Source: CAVRZY01 sp963725415
Lineage (GTDB): Bacteria > Acidobacteriota > Terriglobia > Bryobacterales > Bryobacteraceae
Reading direction: 5' to 3'
DNA: 12,436 nt
Assembly (NCBI GenBank): GCA_963725415.1
Contig: CAVRZY010000201.1
Location: 1 to 12,436, forward strand
Part shown: positions 1-6,589 of the stretch, one piece after another
Layout: each line of letters opens with the position of its first letter
How positions within the stretch are numbered: position 1 is the stretch's first letter
The notes under the pieces: model-generated
What the model was told of the DNA's origin: nothing
Database searches by the model: none
What the model saw: the letters and a program-made list of their open reading frames with translations, nothing else
Program-made: the position numbers and the translations under genes

Positions 1-324
1 CCTTGTCGGGCAAGCGGGAGGTCAGGGCGGCGCCGCGCTCCCAGATCTTCTCCGAGCCGATCAACCGGAAGGTCGGATCTTGGGACAGCCGCCCGGCGCG
101 GCGCGGGTCCTCGTAGCCGGCCAGGCGCCTGTAGACGGGCGGCCGGAACAGCTCCGCCAGAGGCAGCTCTGTGTTCGTTCCATGAGTTCCCCGAACCCTA
201 GCCGTTCGTCCAACTCGCGCACCAGAATCAGGCCACCGTCGCAGGTGACCCGCCATCCCTGGAAGTCAATCTTCAAAGAAGCGTTGAACGATAGCTGAAA
301 GGGCTGATTTTGTTTCTCACCCAT
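1..324 (-). pseudogene. IS1380-family transposase, N-terminal remnant (frameshifted, cut by window edge)
   Basis: This is the start of an insertion-sequence transposase of the IS1380 family, a DDE cut-and-paste enzyme. Reading leftwards from the ATG at 324, the protein contains LSFNASLKIDFQGWRVT and then DGGLILVRELDERLGFGEL, which I recognise as the N-terminus of this family. After about position 180 this frame becomes nonsense and stops at 61-63. The family sequence continues in another frame (LPLAELFRPPVYRRLAGYED, then LSQDPTFRLIGSEKIWERGA) out of the left edge. Around 168-180 about ten expected codons are missing and the frame changes, so this is a genuine deletion plus frameshift and the gene is dead. 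The catalytic part would lie outside the window. I could not place the terminal inverted repeat of the element. The family assignment rests on remembered conserved sequence, not on an alignment. Confidence 0.8.
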
Positions 325-1027
325 TGCGTTTCGGTCTTCAGAGTGGCTTCATCACGTTGGAACCCGCATGAATGATGTCCGCCCGCCAGCACCGCCTGCG
401 TAGCGTCCGTCACACGGCCCTGGGGGGAGTCACTCATCGACTTCAACCCCATCGCCTTTCCCCTCAGCAACTTAGCTCTCCACTCCCCACCCTCGCCTCG
501 CCCTCCCGTGCTATTACTGAATCGGAGATCTGCCCCGTGCCCCAGCAGCCTGTGGCCACCCCCGGAAACACCCTCGAATCAATGACGCATACCCACTTCG
601 GGATGCGTCACCAACAGGCGCAGCAGACCGTTTTCTCCCTTGTTTTCAATAAATTGGCAAACTGCATGACCCCCCCTATACCCCCCACCCCCATGCGTCA
701 CCGCCACGGCTTGCGCTCCCCCAGTTTCACCATGGCCAACTCCCCAGTTCGCGTAATTCGGAAATTACCCTTCCCGCATCAGCTCGCTCAACGAGACTGG
801 GCGAGGGCAAGCTGCCCTCTCGCGTGCTTATCCCACCAGGGGAGGCGACAATCGGTCGCACCTGAGTGGCGCCTGGGGTCAGGCTGTGAAGCGGACTGGA
901 CCGCTCCAACCTTCTACGACCCCCAAACGGCCGCCTCGCAGAAAGGATCTTACATCAGTGCGCTCGCGATTTTCATCCCCGGTTGTGAACGCGCAGCGGT
1001 CATGAGACGCTGTGAAAAAATGCAAGA
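325..1027. other. Gene-free stretch, 0.7 kb
   Basis: I see no supportable gene here. An open frame runs along the plus strand through much of it (372-1202), but its product is rich in Pro, Ser, His and Arg without any domain-like pattern and it overlaps the 3' end of the nitroreductase gene. The stretch has C-rich runs (671-690) and one short inverted repeat, annotated separately. It probably includes the outer end of the decayed IS1380 element plus other debris. Confidence 0.55.
583..610. repeat. 8-bp perfect inverted repeat TGACGCAT / ATGCGTCA
   Basis: TGACGCAT (583-590) and ATGCGTCA (603-610) are perfect inverted copies separated by 12 nt. The right arm with two following bases (ATGCGTCACC, 603-612) occurs again at 693-702, exactly 90 bp away. 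This could be a binding site for a dimeric regulator or a mobile-element trace. No gene starts close by, so a regulatory role is unsupported. Confidence 0.5.
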
Positions 1028-1119
1028 TTTCGCGCCAAGACGCAAAGACTGCAAAGAACGCAAACATAAGTCAATTGGTTTCTCGGCGTTCTTTGCACAC
1101 TTTGTGGCTTTGCGCGAAA
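1028..1119. repeat. 92-nt imperfect palindrome with CGCAAAGA-type arms
   Basis: Arms of 34 nt at 1028-1061 and 1086-1119 are inverted copies of each other with 29 of 34 positions matching; the loop is 24 nt. The arms carry the motifs TTTCGCGC, GCAAAG and GCAAAGAACGC. They resemble the CGCCAAGACGCAAAGACGC-type dispersed repeats common in several bacterial phyla. The element lies 52 bp beyond the stop codon of the minus-strand nitroreductase gene, so its transcript would fold into a strong hairpin that may end or protect that mRNA. There is no clear T-tract, so I do not call it an intrinsic terminator. Confidence 0.75.
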
Positions 1120-1170
1120 CGAGTGACTATTCGCCGATTATTTCTCGGCTTCTGAGGCAGTACGTTGCTC

Positions 1171-1824
1171 CTACTTCTTCGGGTATCCCACGGTTTGACT
1201 GAGGATGATCCTTTGATCCGGCCTGAGCTTCATGGCCTTGGCCAAGGAGGGCCGGTCCACCATGCCGCGGACCACCGTCGCCAGTCCCTCCGAAGCGCAG
1301 AACAGATACACATTCTGGGCGATGAAACCGGTGTCGGCGGCGGAATACAAGACCTTATCTTCCTCTGTGGACTTTCCCATCTTTGCAGAATCGGCCACGT
1401 AGACCAGGTTGAGGGGCGCCTCGCGCACAAAGGGCTGGCGGCCCGTCTCAGCGCGGATGTCGCCGGCCAGAACCGGATCGAGGCTGTGGGCCTTGGAATT
1501 ATAGAGGTACAGGCCGTCAGCCATGGCCACATAGAGGTCGATCTCCATCCGATTGGAAGCCGAAGGCGCGGTGCGTTTCCCCGAATCCGCGCGGTTCACT
1601 CCGAAAGCCGCCCAGAGCAAGTTGGAAAGCACCTGCGCGGGGAGTTTCTCGGCGCCGAATTCGCGCGAAGTCTTTCTCTCCTTCAACGCCTGCATCAAGG
1701 GTTTGCCGCCATCCGTCTGCGGGCTCGGAAGCGTGATCGGCTTCAGATCCTGCGCGGAGATCAGAGTGGGGCAGAGCAGCGAAATGGCCAAAAGGCCAGC
1801 ACAAGACAGCGATGTTTTTCTCAT
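1171..1824 (-). CDS. Exported SagB/ThcOx-type nitroreductase-like protein
   Basis: A 217-residue flavin-dependent oxidoreductase-like protein. The N-terminus MRKTSLSCAG, the hydrophobic stretch LLAISLLCPTLISA and then Q25 form a typical signal peptide, so the protein is probably exported, which is unusual for nitroreductases. The fold's marks are visible: ALKERKTSREF (46-56, arginines for FMN phosphate), LLWAAFGVNR (69-78), APSASN (86-91), and AADTGFIAQNVYLFCASEGL (162-181) followed by the ATVVRG glycine-ended motif. SagB/ThcOx members oxidise azoline rings in peptide natural products, but many exported single-domain relatives have unknown substrates, and no azole-forming cyclase or precursor peptide is nearby. 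The start at 1824 has a good ribosome site, GGAGG six bases upstream. The frame stays open far upstream (to 2604), but that extension is only the shadow of the hydrolase gene. The divergent hydrolase begins 81 bp away. Confidence 0.85.
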   Translation of the reverse strand: MRKTSLSCAGLLAISLLCPTLISAQDLKPITLPSPQTDGGKPLMQALKERKTSREFGAEKLPAQVLSNLLWAAFGVNRADSGKRTAPSASNRMEIDLYVAMADGLYLYNSKAHSLDPVLAGDIRAETGRQPFVREAPLNLVYVADSAKMGKSTEEDKVLYSAADTGFIAQNVYLFCASEGLATVVRGMVDRPSLAKAMKLRPDQRIILSQTVGYPKK

Positions 1825-1905
1825 GACAGTCCTCCACCGCATTCTACAGAGATTCAAAGCGGGGCGTGAACGCAACCGAACAACGTTCAATGAAATAATC
1901 GAGTG
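1825..1905. promoter_or_regulatory. Divergent promoter interval between nitroreductase and hydrolase
   Basis: This 81-bp interval must hold the start signals of both outward-facing genes unless promoters lie inside the coding regions. For the minus gene a GGAGG ribosome site is clear and TAGAAT just upstream of it could be a -10 box, but no matching -35 box is convincing. For the plus gene only a weak GAG precedes the ATG. The arrangement would allow shared regulation; no operator-like palindrome stands out. Confidence 0.4.
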
Positions 1906-4059
1906 ATGGACTTCTTTGACTGGCGGATTGCGATGGCAGGCTGGGCGCTGGCCGGGGCGGCTTGGGCGCAGGCGCCGGTTCCCGCGCGAGGCTGGGATTC
2001 TTATCAGACCATCATGTGGAGCACGGGCACGCCCAGGGATTTCTCGCAGTGGATCGAGCGGCTGCGCGAGATTGGATTCACAGCCGAGGAGTGCGGGGCG
2101 GGGCGGGATGCCGAAGGGTTCCTCAGGAACACCTTCGGCTTCTACGTCGAGAACCTGGTGCCCGAGTTGGGATTCTTGAACACTCGCAAGCCGATTTGCG
2201 ACGCGGACTTCCAGGGCTACACCACGACGCGGGACAAGAAGTACCTGGTACGCAAGCCCTGCCTCAACGACCCGGAGTTCTGGGAAACGGCGCAGGCCCG
2301 CCTCCAGGGGCTGGTGCGGCCCTATGTGAGCCAGCAGCCACTGCTGTACCAACTGCGCGACGAGCTGTCGATCGGATCGTTCGCCTCGCCCATGGACTAC
2401 TGCTTCGGCCCGCACACCCTGCGCGAGTTCCGGGAATGGCTGCGCGAGGTTTACGGCTCGCTGGAGGCTCTGAACCAGGAATGGGAAACCGAGTACGCTT
2501 CCTGGGAGGAAGTGGTCCCGATGACGACTTACGAGATCAAGGACCGCGAGCGGGCCGCTCTGGCGTCGGGAAAGCTGGAGAACTACGCCCCCTGGGCTGA
2601 CCACCGGGCCTTCATGGACCTCACCTTCGCTCGGGCGTTGGGACGGTTTCGCGGATTCATCCGCGAGCTCGACCAGCAGACCCCGGTGGGCATCGAAGGC
2701 ACGCAGATGCCGAGCGCCTGGGGCGGCTTCGATCTGTGGCGGTTGTCACAGGCGGTGGATTGGGCCGAGCCTTACGACATCGCCGGCAGCCGCGAAATCT
2801 GGCGCTCTTTTCTGCCGCAGGGCACGCCCGTGCTGAGCACAGTTTTCGGAAGCGACTTCCCCCACATCCGCCAGAAGTTGTGGTGGCTGCTGCTGCACGG
2901 CGACCGGGGCGCCATCGTCTGGGACGACGAGAACAGCCGCAGTGTCGAGAAGGACCAAGAGGGCCTGCCGATCACAGAGCGGGGCCGAGGGCTGGGCGAG
3001 GTCTTCGCGGAGCTGAAAGCCGCGGCCCCGCAAGTCTTTGGCCTGCGGCGCGTGGCCCCGCCCATCGCCATTCACTACTCGCAGGCGAGTATCCGCGCCC
3101 ACTGGATGTTCGATTCGCGGGAAGACAAGGATACCTGGCCGCGCCGCTTCTCCTCTTATGAGGCCACCCACTCGCGCTTTGCCCGGGTGCGCGACAGTTT
3201 CATGCGCGCGGTCGAGGACCTGGGTCTCCAGTACAACTTTGTCTCCTACGAGCAGATCGAGAACGGCGAGCTGGCGGAGTCCGGCTACAAGGTGCTTATT
3301 CTGCCGCAGTCGGTGGCCATGTCGGAGCGGGAGTGCCGGCGGATCGAGGCTTTCGTGCGCGCGGGGGGCACTCTGATCGCCGACAACATGACGGCCACCA
3401 TGGACGAGCACTGCCGGCGGCTGCCGCGGGGACAACTCGATGAGTTGCTCGGGATCGAGCGCAAAGGCGTGGGCTGGAGGGCGAAGCCCGGCGGGGGCAC
3501 GCTGGCGACGGAGGGCTCCGGTGTCGCGCCACTGGAGGGCTTTGAACCGGATATCGCCGTTCTGTCCGGCAAAGCGCAGCGCACCAGCACCGGCGTCCCG
3601 GTGGTCATCGAGAACCAGGCGGGCGATGGCCGCGCAGTGTATCTGAATCTCGGCATGCACGACTACGGCAAGTACCGGCTGACACCGCCGCGCGGGGACG
3701 GCTACCGCGAGCTGTTCGCGCGCATCCTGAAGGAGTCCGGGATCGAGCCGGCGATCAGAGTGCTTAATGCCGACGACGATTTGCCGGTTCCGTGCGTGGA
3801 GGTCTGGCGGTATGTGGGCGAGGAGGGCGAGTACGTGGCCCTGATGCGCAATCCGGAGTCCGATACGAGTTCGCTCCAACAGGTGGGTTACCCCGACAAC
3901 ACGGAAATCGAGAAGAGCGTCCGCATCCGGGTGATCTTCAATCGGGGGTTCGGGCTGACCGACGTTCGGACGGGTGAGACGCTGGGCGCGGCGGACCGGA
4001 TCGAGACGGAGCTGGAGCCGTGGAGCCCGGTGATCCTCAAACTGGAAACGTGGCCGTGA
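1906..4059 (+). CDS. Exported GH42-like glycoside hydrolase (beta-galactosidase-like)
   Basis: A 717-residue protein (a GTG codon earlier would add one residue). Residues 1-22 form a signal peptide ending in the AWA-QA cleavage motif, so it acts outside the cytoplasm. The next roughly 380 residues read as a GH42/COG1874-type TIM barrel: WIERLREIGFTAEECGAG, LLYQLRDELSIGSF, and FREWLREVYGSLEALNQEW, the last a strong signature of this group. E153 in LRDE is the likely acid/base position. The nucleophile is uncertain (E264 in GIEGTQMP is one candidate). Residues about 422-518 (VEDLGLQYNFVSYEQI, YKVLILPQS, FVRAGGTLIADN) match the amidotransferase-like trimerisation domain of GH42, and a C-terminal beta-rich region follows. 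The substrate is presumably a beta-linked sugar in plant or algal polysaccharide, but the sequence does not show which. It stands alone: no sugar transporter or regulator adjoins it, and the remnant of ileS begins 14 bp after its stop. Confidence 0.8.
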   Translation: MDFFDWRIAMAGWALAGAAWAQAPVPARGWDSYQTIMWSTGTPRDFSQWIERLREIGFTAEECGAGRDAEGFLRNTFGFYVENLVPELGFLNTRKPICDADFQGYTTTRDKKYLVRKPCLNDPEFWETAQARLQGLVRPYVSQQPLLYQLRDELSIGSFASPMDYCFGPHTLREFREWLREVYGSLEALNQEWETEYASWEEVVPMTTYEIKDRERAALASGKLENYAPWADHRAFMDLTFARALGRFRGFIRELDQQTPVGIEGTQMPSAWGGFDLWRLSQAVDWAEPYDIAGSREIWRSFLPQGTPVLSTVFGSDFPHIRQKLWWLLLHGDRGAIVWDDENSRSVEKDQEGLPITERGRGLGEVFAELKAAAPQVFGLRRVAPPIAIHYSQASIRAHWMFDSREDKDTWPRRFSSYEATHSRFARVRDSFMRAVEDLGLQYNFVSYEQIENGELAESGYKVLILPQSVAMSERECRRIEAFVRAGGTLIADNMTATMDEHCRRLPRGQLDELLGIERKGVGWRAKPGGGTLATEGSGVAPLEGFEPDIAVLSGKAQRTSTGVPVVIENQAGDGRAVYLNLGMHDYGKYRLTPPRGDGYRELFARILKESGIEPAIRVLNADDDLPVPCVEVWRYVGEEGEYVALMRNPESDTSSLQQVGYPDNTEIEKSVRIRVIFNRGFGLTDVRTGETLGAADRIETELEPWSPVILKLETWP

Positions 4060-4072
4060 TTCAGGGTCTGGG

Positions 4073-4460
4073 CGCGCGGCGGATGGAGACGCAGACCTGT
4101 TCCCCGGCCAGGGTCAGTTCGAGCGTGGCGTCCCCGGCATCCCCGGGCGCGAGGCGGTCGGCGAGAAGCTCGGTGCGCAAGAATTCCTGACGTGCGGCGA
4201 GGGCTTCAACGATGTGGGGAGGGGCGGAGAATTCTCACCTTGCTCTGCATGCGAAGACTCAGGGGCAAATTCTTGATCCGCATCACGCTCTCGAGGTTTT
4301 GCTCGAGTGCCTCGTCGATCAGGGTCTCATCCACGGTTGGATAGAGGTCAGATGGACCGACTCCGGCGCCTGAGGGTCAATCGAGCGAACGAGGTTCTCA
4401 TAGATCTCCTCCATGAGAAACGGCAGGACCGGGGCCAGGACGCGAATCAGCGTCGTCACG
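4073..4460 (-). pseudogene. Degraded, internally deleted copy of the ileS 3' region
   Basis: This stretch is a second, broken copy of the end of the intact ileS at 6590-10012, in the same orientation. Block 1 (4073-4230) matches 6593-6750 with only three differences in 158 bases and encodes the last ~53 residues. Block 2 (4231-4460) matches 7260-7490 with about 16 differences and a one-base deletion, corresponding to residues ~841-918 of the anticodon-binding region. About 509 bp (residues ~919-1087) are cleanly missing between them, at a point with short shared sequence (GGA/ATTC). Everything upstream in the gene (the HIGH and KMSKS catalytic core) is absent, and homology ends exactly at the last sense codon, without the stop. 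It cannot make a synthetase. It lies between the hydrolase stop codon and the toxin-antitoxin pair. Confidence 0.9.
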
Positions 4461-4514
4461 GGTATCGAGCAGCCCGTTCCTGTTCCCAGCTATAATCAGG
4501 GTGAGGCCGGAATC

Positions 4515-4832
4515 ATGTCTCATGAGTACGTGGAAGTGCGGGAGGGTGGCTTCTATATCGCCGGCAGTCGAGTTTCGCTGGCCTCGATCATCTACGCGTT
4601 TCGCGATGGGGCCTCGCCGGAGACCATTCGGCAGAGCTTTCCCTTACTCTCATTGGCACAGGTGTATGGAGCGATCGCCTTCTATCTGAACCACCAACAG
4701 GAATCGGAGGCTTATCTTCAGGAGTTGAAGAGGAAGTGGGAAGAGCTCGAGCGGAAGGGGCAACCGCCCAGCGAGGAACTCCAGCAGAGGCTTGAGCAAG
4801 CGCGGCAACGATTGTTTGCCGAGCAAGCATGA
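4515..4832 (+). CDS. DUF433-family antitoxin
   Basis: A 105-residue small DUF433 protein, the usual partner of DUF5615 PIN-like toxins (VapB45-type antitoxins). The N-terminal half carries the DNA-binding DUF433 core: YVEVREGGFYIAGSRVSLAS (5-24), then IIYAFRDGASPETIRQSFPLLSLAQVYGAI, a helix-turn-helix-like segment, ending in AFYLNH. The C-terminal half (about 62-105) is highly charged and helical (YLQELKRKWEELERK, ELQQRLEQARQRL) and is expected to wrap the toxin. I chose the ATG at 4515, because the open frame continues upstream only into the ileS remnant and the family sequence begins here; a purine-rich AGGGTGAGG lies upstream at a somewhat long distance. The stop overlaps the next start (ATGA), so toxin translation is coupled. 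Such antitoxins normally repress their own operon, so a promoter should lie in 4461-4514. Confidence 0.88.
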   Translation: MSHEYVEVREGGFYIAGSRVSLASIIYAFRDGASPETIRQSFPLLSLAQVYGAIAFYLNHQQESEAYLQELKRKWEELERKGQPPSEELQQRLEQARQRLFAEQA

Positions 4833-5197
4833 TCCGCCGGTTGCTCGCGGACTCCGATTTGAACCTGGCGATTGTAGCTGGTGTGGTTCGGCGCAGTCCC
4901 GAGATTGACTTCAAGCGGGCAGAGGAAGTTCCGCTTGAGGGCCTGAAAGACTCGGCGGTGCTGACCGTGGCGGCGCAAGAGCACAGAGTGCTGGTCAGTC
5001 ACGATGTGAGCACAATGCCCGGCCATATTCGTGAGTTCGTCCGTGAGCGCACCAGCCCGGGAGTAGTTGTGATCCCGCAGGACTTAAGCATCGGGAAGGC
5101 GATCGAAGACCTGCTGTTGATTTGCGAGGCGTGCGACCCGCGGGATCTGGAGAACCGAGCCTGCCTGATACCGAGTCTGGTGATGTACGTGTTCTGA
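4829..5197 (+). CDS. DUF5615 PIN-like toxin
   Basis: A 122-residue protein of the DUF5615 (Mut7-C-related, PIN-like) family. These are the presumed nuclease toxins of DUF433/DUF5615 modules and probably act on RNA in the cytoplasm. Family landmarks are RRLLADSDLNLAIVAGVVRR (3-22), EIDFKRAEEVPLEGLKDSAVL, AAQEHRVLVSHDVSTMPGHI (48-67) and SPGVVVIPQDLSIGKAIEDLL. D8, D41 and the HD pair at 58-59 are the likely metal-binding acids. The usual LADEN motif is LADSD here, so the glutamate normally next to D8 is a serine and an aspartate has replaced the asparagine; activity may be altered. The C-terminus runs a little past the usual end (IPSLVMYVF). The start overlaps the antitoxin stop by four bases. 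The family call is good; toxicity is inferred. Confidence 0.85.
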   Translation: MIRRLLADSDLNLAIVAGVVRRSPEIDFKRAEEVPLEGLKDSAVLTVAAQEHRVLVSHDVSTMPGHIREFVRERTSPGVVVIPQDLSIGKAIEDLLLICEACDPRDLENRACLIPSLVMYVF

Positions 5198-5564
5198 AGT
5201 CTGCTGGTGACGAAGAATCTTGGATGAGCCGCGGCGCTCCAGGCGAAACGGATTCTCTCCTATGCCCTTGAGGCTCTGGGACAAACGATCCTCAATCACA
5301 TCGCGTCGAGAACCCCGTGGGTCTCAGCTTGCTGCTAGAGAGATAAGTAGTCCGTTTCATAAGTTCGCCCAGGTATTCTGGGACCGTTTGAGACATTCCC
5401 GGAGGTGATCGGCGATTATCATGGGTTCGGACTGCAAACGCCGCCAGTCGGCCCGGCCAGCCCTACTAGCTACACTCGGACGTGACGGGCTCTCGGGGCA
5501 CTTCTGCGAGCAAGGCGTTAGACGCCCAGGCGCAGGATTATGCTGCAAGTGCTACGCTCGGGGC
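5198..5564. other. Gene-free stretch between the toxin and the unknown protein
   Basis: I see no convincing gene in these 367 bp. A 34-codon frame on the minus strand starting near 5393 (MSQTVPEYLGELMKRT) reads plausibly but is too short and unrecognised to call. The plus frame leading into the next gene (5421-5564) is rich in Cys and Arg and looks non-coding. A small hairpin GGCGT-TAG-ACGCC lies near 5513-5526. Confidence 0.45.
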
Positions 5565-6281
5565 GTGAAGGTGCGAAAAGATGACGTGGTCTTCTGCTTC
5601 CGGGTGATCGCGAGTGACCGCCGCCGATCCTCAGTGTGGCGGGCATGGAGCGGTGGCGATGATGTTTATTTGTCTCCGTATGCAAAGCGGTATTACTTCA
5701 AGATCAGTCTTCACAAGTCAGGGGACTGGAGGATGGCGTTCGACTCCGATTATGCGGAACGTTTGAGGCAACTCGGGACTTGGCCAAGCCATCGTTGCTT
5801 TGACAAAATTCGGCGACCAGTTTTGGGGCACGCAGCGGGATTCACGCGGGGAGTTCGAATCTACTTTCCGGAATCCGAATTGCGATCTTTCACCGAGAGT
5901 TGGGAAGAAACAGCTACCGAGCCGATTCAAGATGTCCCGGCTTGCCCATCGGGACAAGTGCGAGTCGTTGATTTGATCTTCACGAATGAGAAGTCGCGGT
6001 TCAGTGAACAGGATTGGCCGTTGAGGGCGAGCGTGGGCGCGGAAAGAATGAAGAATTGGAAGCTCCCGAATGGCGAGATGGTATGGCTTGTACACTTCTG
6101 TTGGACTGCGGTCGCGCAAAGTCTGGAAGCGGAAGCGGACTGGTACAGAAGGAATCTCTGTCGCGCAAAAAAGCTTGATGATCGCTGTGCGATTGACTTC
6201 ACAAACGCGCGAGCCAGAATCATGATTGCGGGCACAAACGAAAACACATGGTTCGCAGTGATCGATGCGGCCGCAGCTTGA
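5565..6281 (+). CDS. Hypothetical protein with SVWR...KxSLHxSGxW motif
   Basis: I do not recognise a characterised family. From the GTG at 5565 the product has 238 residues. A start at GTG 5571 or an earlier one at ATG 5421 (286 residues) is possible, but the extra N-terminal segment looks non-coding, while VVFCFRVIASD reads as the first beta-strand of a protein. The N-terminal 60 residues carry SSVWRAWSGGDDVYLSP (22-38) and FKISLHKSGDWRMAF (45-59), a pattern I associate with uncharacterised bacterial proteins. Later segments (RGVRIYFPESELRSF, EMVWLVHFCWTA) suggest a beta-rich soluble fold. No signal peptide, membrane segment or catalytic motif is visible. It lies alone between the toxin gene and the convergent ileS. 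A weak ribosome site precedes the start, so the exact start is uncertain. Confidence 0.6.
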   Translation: MKVRKDDVVFCFRVIASDRRRSSVWRAWSGGDDVYLSPYAKRYYFKISLHKSGDWRMAFDSDYAERLRQLGTWPSHRCFDKIRRPVLGHAAGFTRGVRIYFPESELRSFTESWEETATEPIQDVPACPSGQVRVVDLIFTNEKSRFSEQDWPLRASVGAERMKNWKLPNGEMVWLVHFCWTAVAQSLEAEADWYRRNLCRAKKLDDRCAIDFTNARARIMIAGTNENTWFAVIDAAAA

Positions 6282-6464
6282 ACAACTCGGTTCCGGCTTG
6301 CGCGCCCAGAACTCGCGGGCGAATGACAGCCGGACGGGCATCCATCTGGCCGTGTCGTCGGCATATCGGAGAAACGGCCCGTCCAGTTCAAGTTCCCCCG
6401 AAACGGGGTTTGCGTGAACAACTGGGTGACGTCAGTAGAACTCTGGTGTCGTTAGAGTGGCCCA

Positions 6465-6482
6465 CCGTCCGCTTGCGGACGG
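6465..6482. other. Hairpin CCGTCCG-CTTG-CGGACGG
   Basis: A perfect 7-bp GC-rich stem is closed by a CTTG tetraloop, a very stable RNA hairpin on either strand. It lies in the convergent region between two gene ends, where terminators are expected. There is no T-run after it in either direction, so it is not a classical intrinsic terminator. Confidence 0.6.
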
Positions 6483-6570
6483 CGCCGGAGACGCGAGCGA
6501 GTTTGTGAAACTGACAACTAAGCTAGCGCTTATTGGTCGGGGAGATGCACCGCGCCCTGTCCCCAGACAT

Positions 6571-6588
6571 ACAGGCAGGAATGCCTGT
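6571..6588. repeat. Palindrome ACAGGCA-GGAA-TGCCTGT next to the ileS stop
   Basis: A perfect 7-bp stem with a 4-nt loop begins one base beyond the ileS stop codon (6590-6592). The CAGGCAGGAATGCCTGTGC string resembles a dispersed palindromic repeat seen often in acidobacterial and similar genomes (from memory). It may protect or end the ileS transcript. No T-tract follows. It is absent from the duplicated ileS tail at 4073. Confidence 0.6.
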
Positions 6589-6589
6589 G

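Larger units (their letters stand above)
6282..6589. other. Convergent intergenic region with palindromes
   Basis: This 308-bp region separates the 3' ends of the unknown protein and ileS. It has no gene I can support. It holds two strong hairpins, annotated separately (6465-6482 and 6571-6588), either of which may help end transcription from one or both sides. Reading leftwards, 6290-6420 has an open frame with a RYADD string, but no other reverse-transcriptase motif surrounds it. Confidence 0.5.

Noticed and set aside
372..1202. A 276-codon plus-strand frame
   Set aside because: The composition is Pro/Ser/His/Arg-rich without protein-like pattern; it crosses the palindrome at 1028-1119 and the 3' end of the nitroreductase gene.
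1825..2604. A long N-terminal extension of the nitroreductase frame
   Set aside because: The signal peptide and GGAGG site place the start at 1824. The extension is antisense to the hydrolase.
2746..3879. A 377-codon minus-strand frame opposite the hydrolase gene
   Set aside because: It is a GC-driven shadow; the plus strand encodes a recognisable GH42-like protein throughout.
5294..5395. A small minus-strand frame beginning MSQTVPEYLGELMKRT
   Set aside because: It has only 34 codons, no recognised family, and no strong ribosome site.
5508..5530. An integron attC-like core (CAAGGCGTTAGACGCC)
   Set aside because: GTTAGAC fits one half of an attC core, but no matching RYYYAAC partner lies within the expected distance upstream and no second site follows the gene.
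6290..6420. A RYADD string on the minus strand resembling a reverse-transcriptase active site
   Set aside because: No other RT motifs surround it. It may be a fragment of an unrelated gene (ELELDGPFLRYADDTARW), but I cannot identify one.
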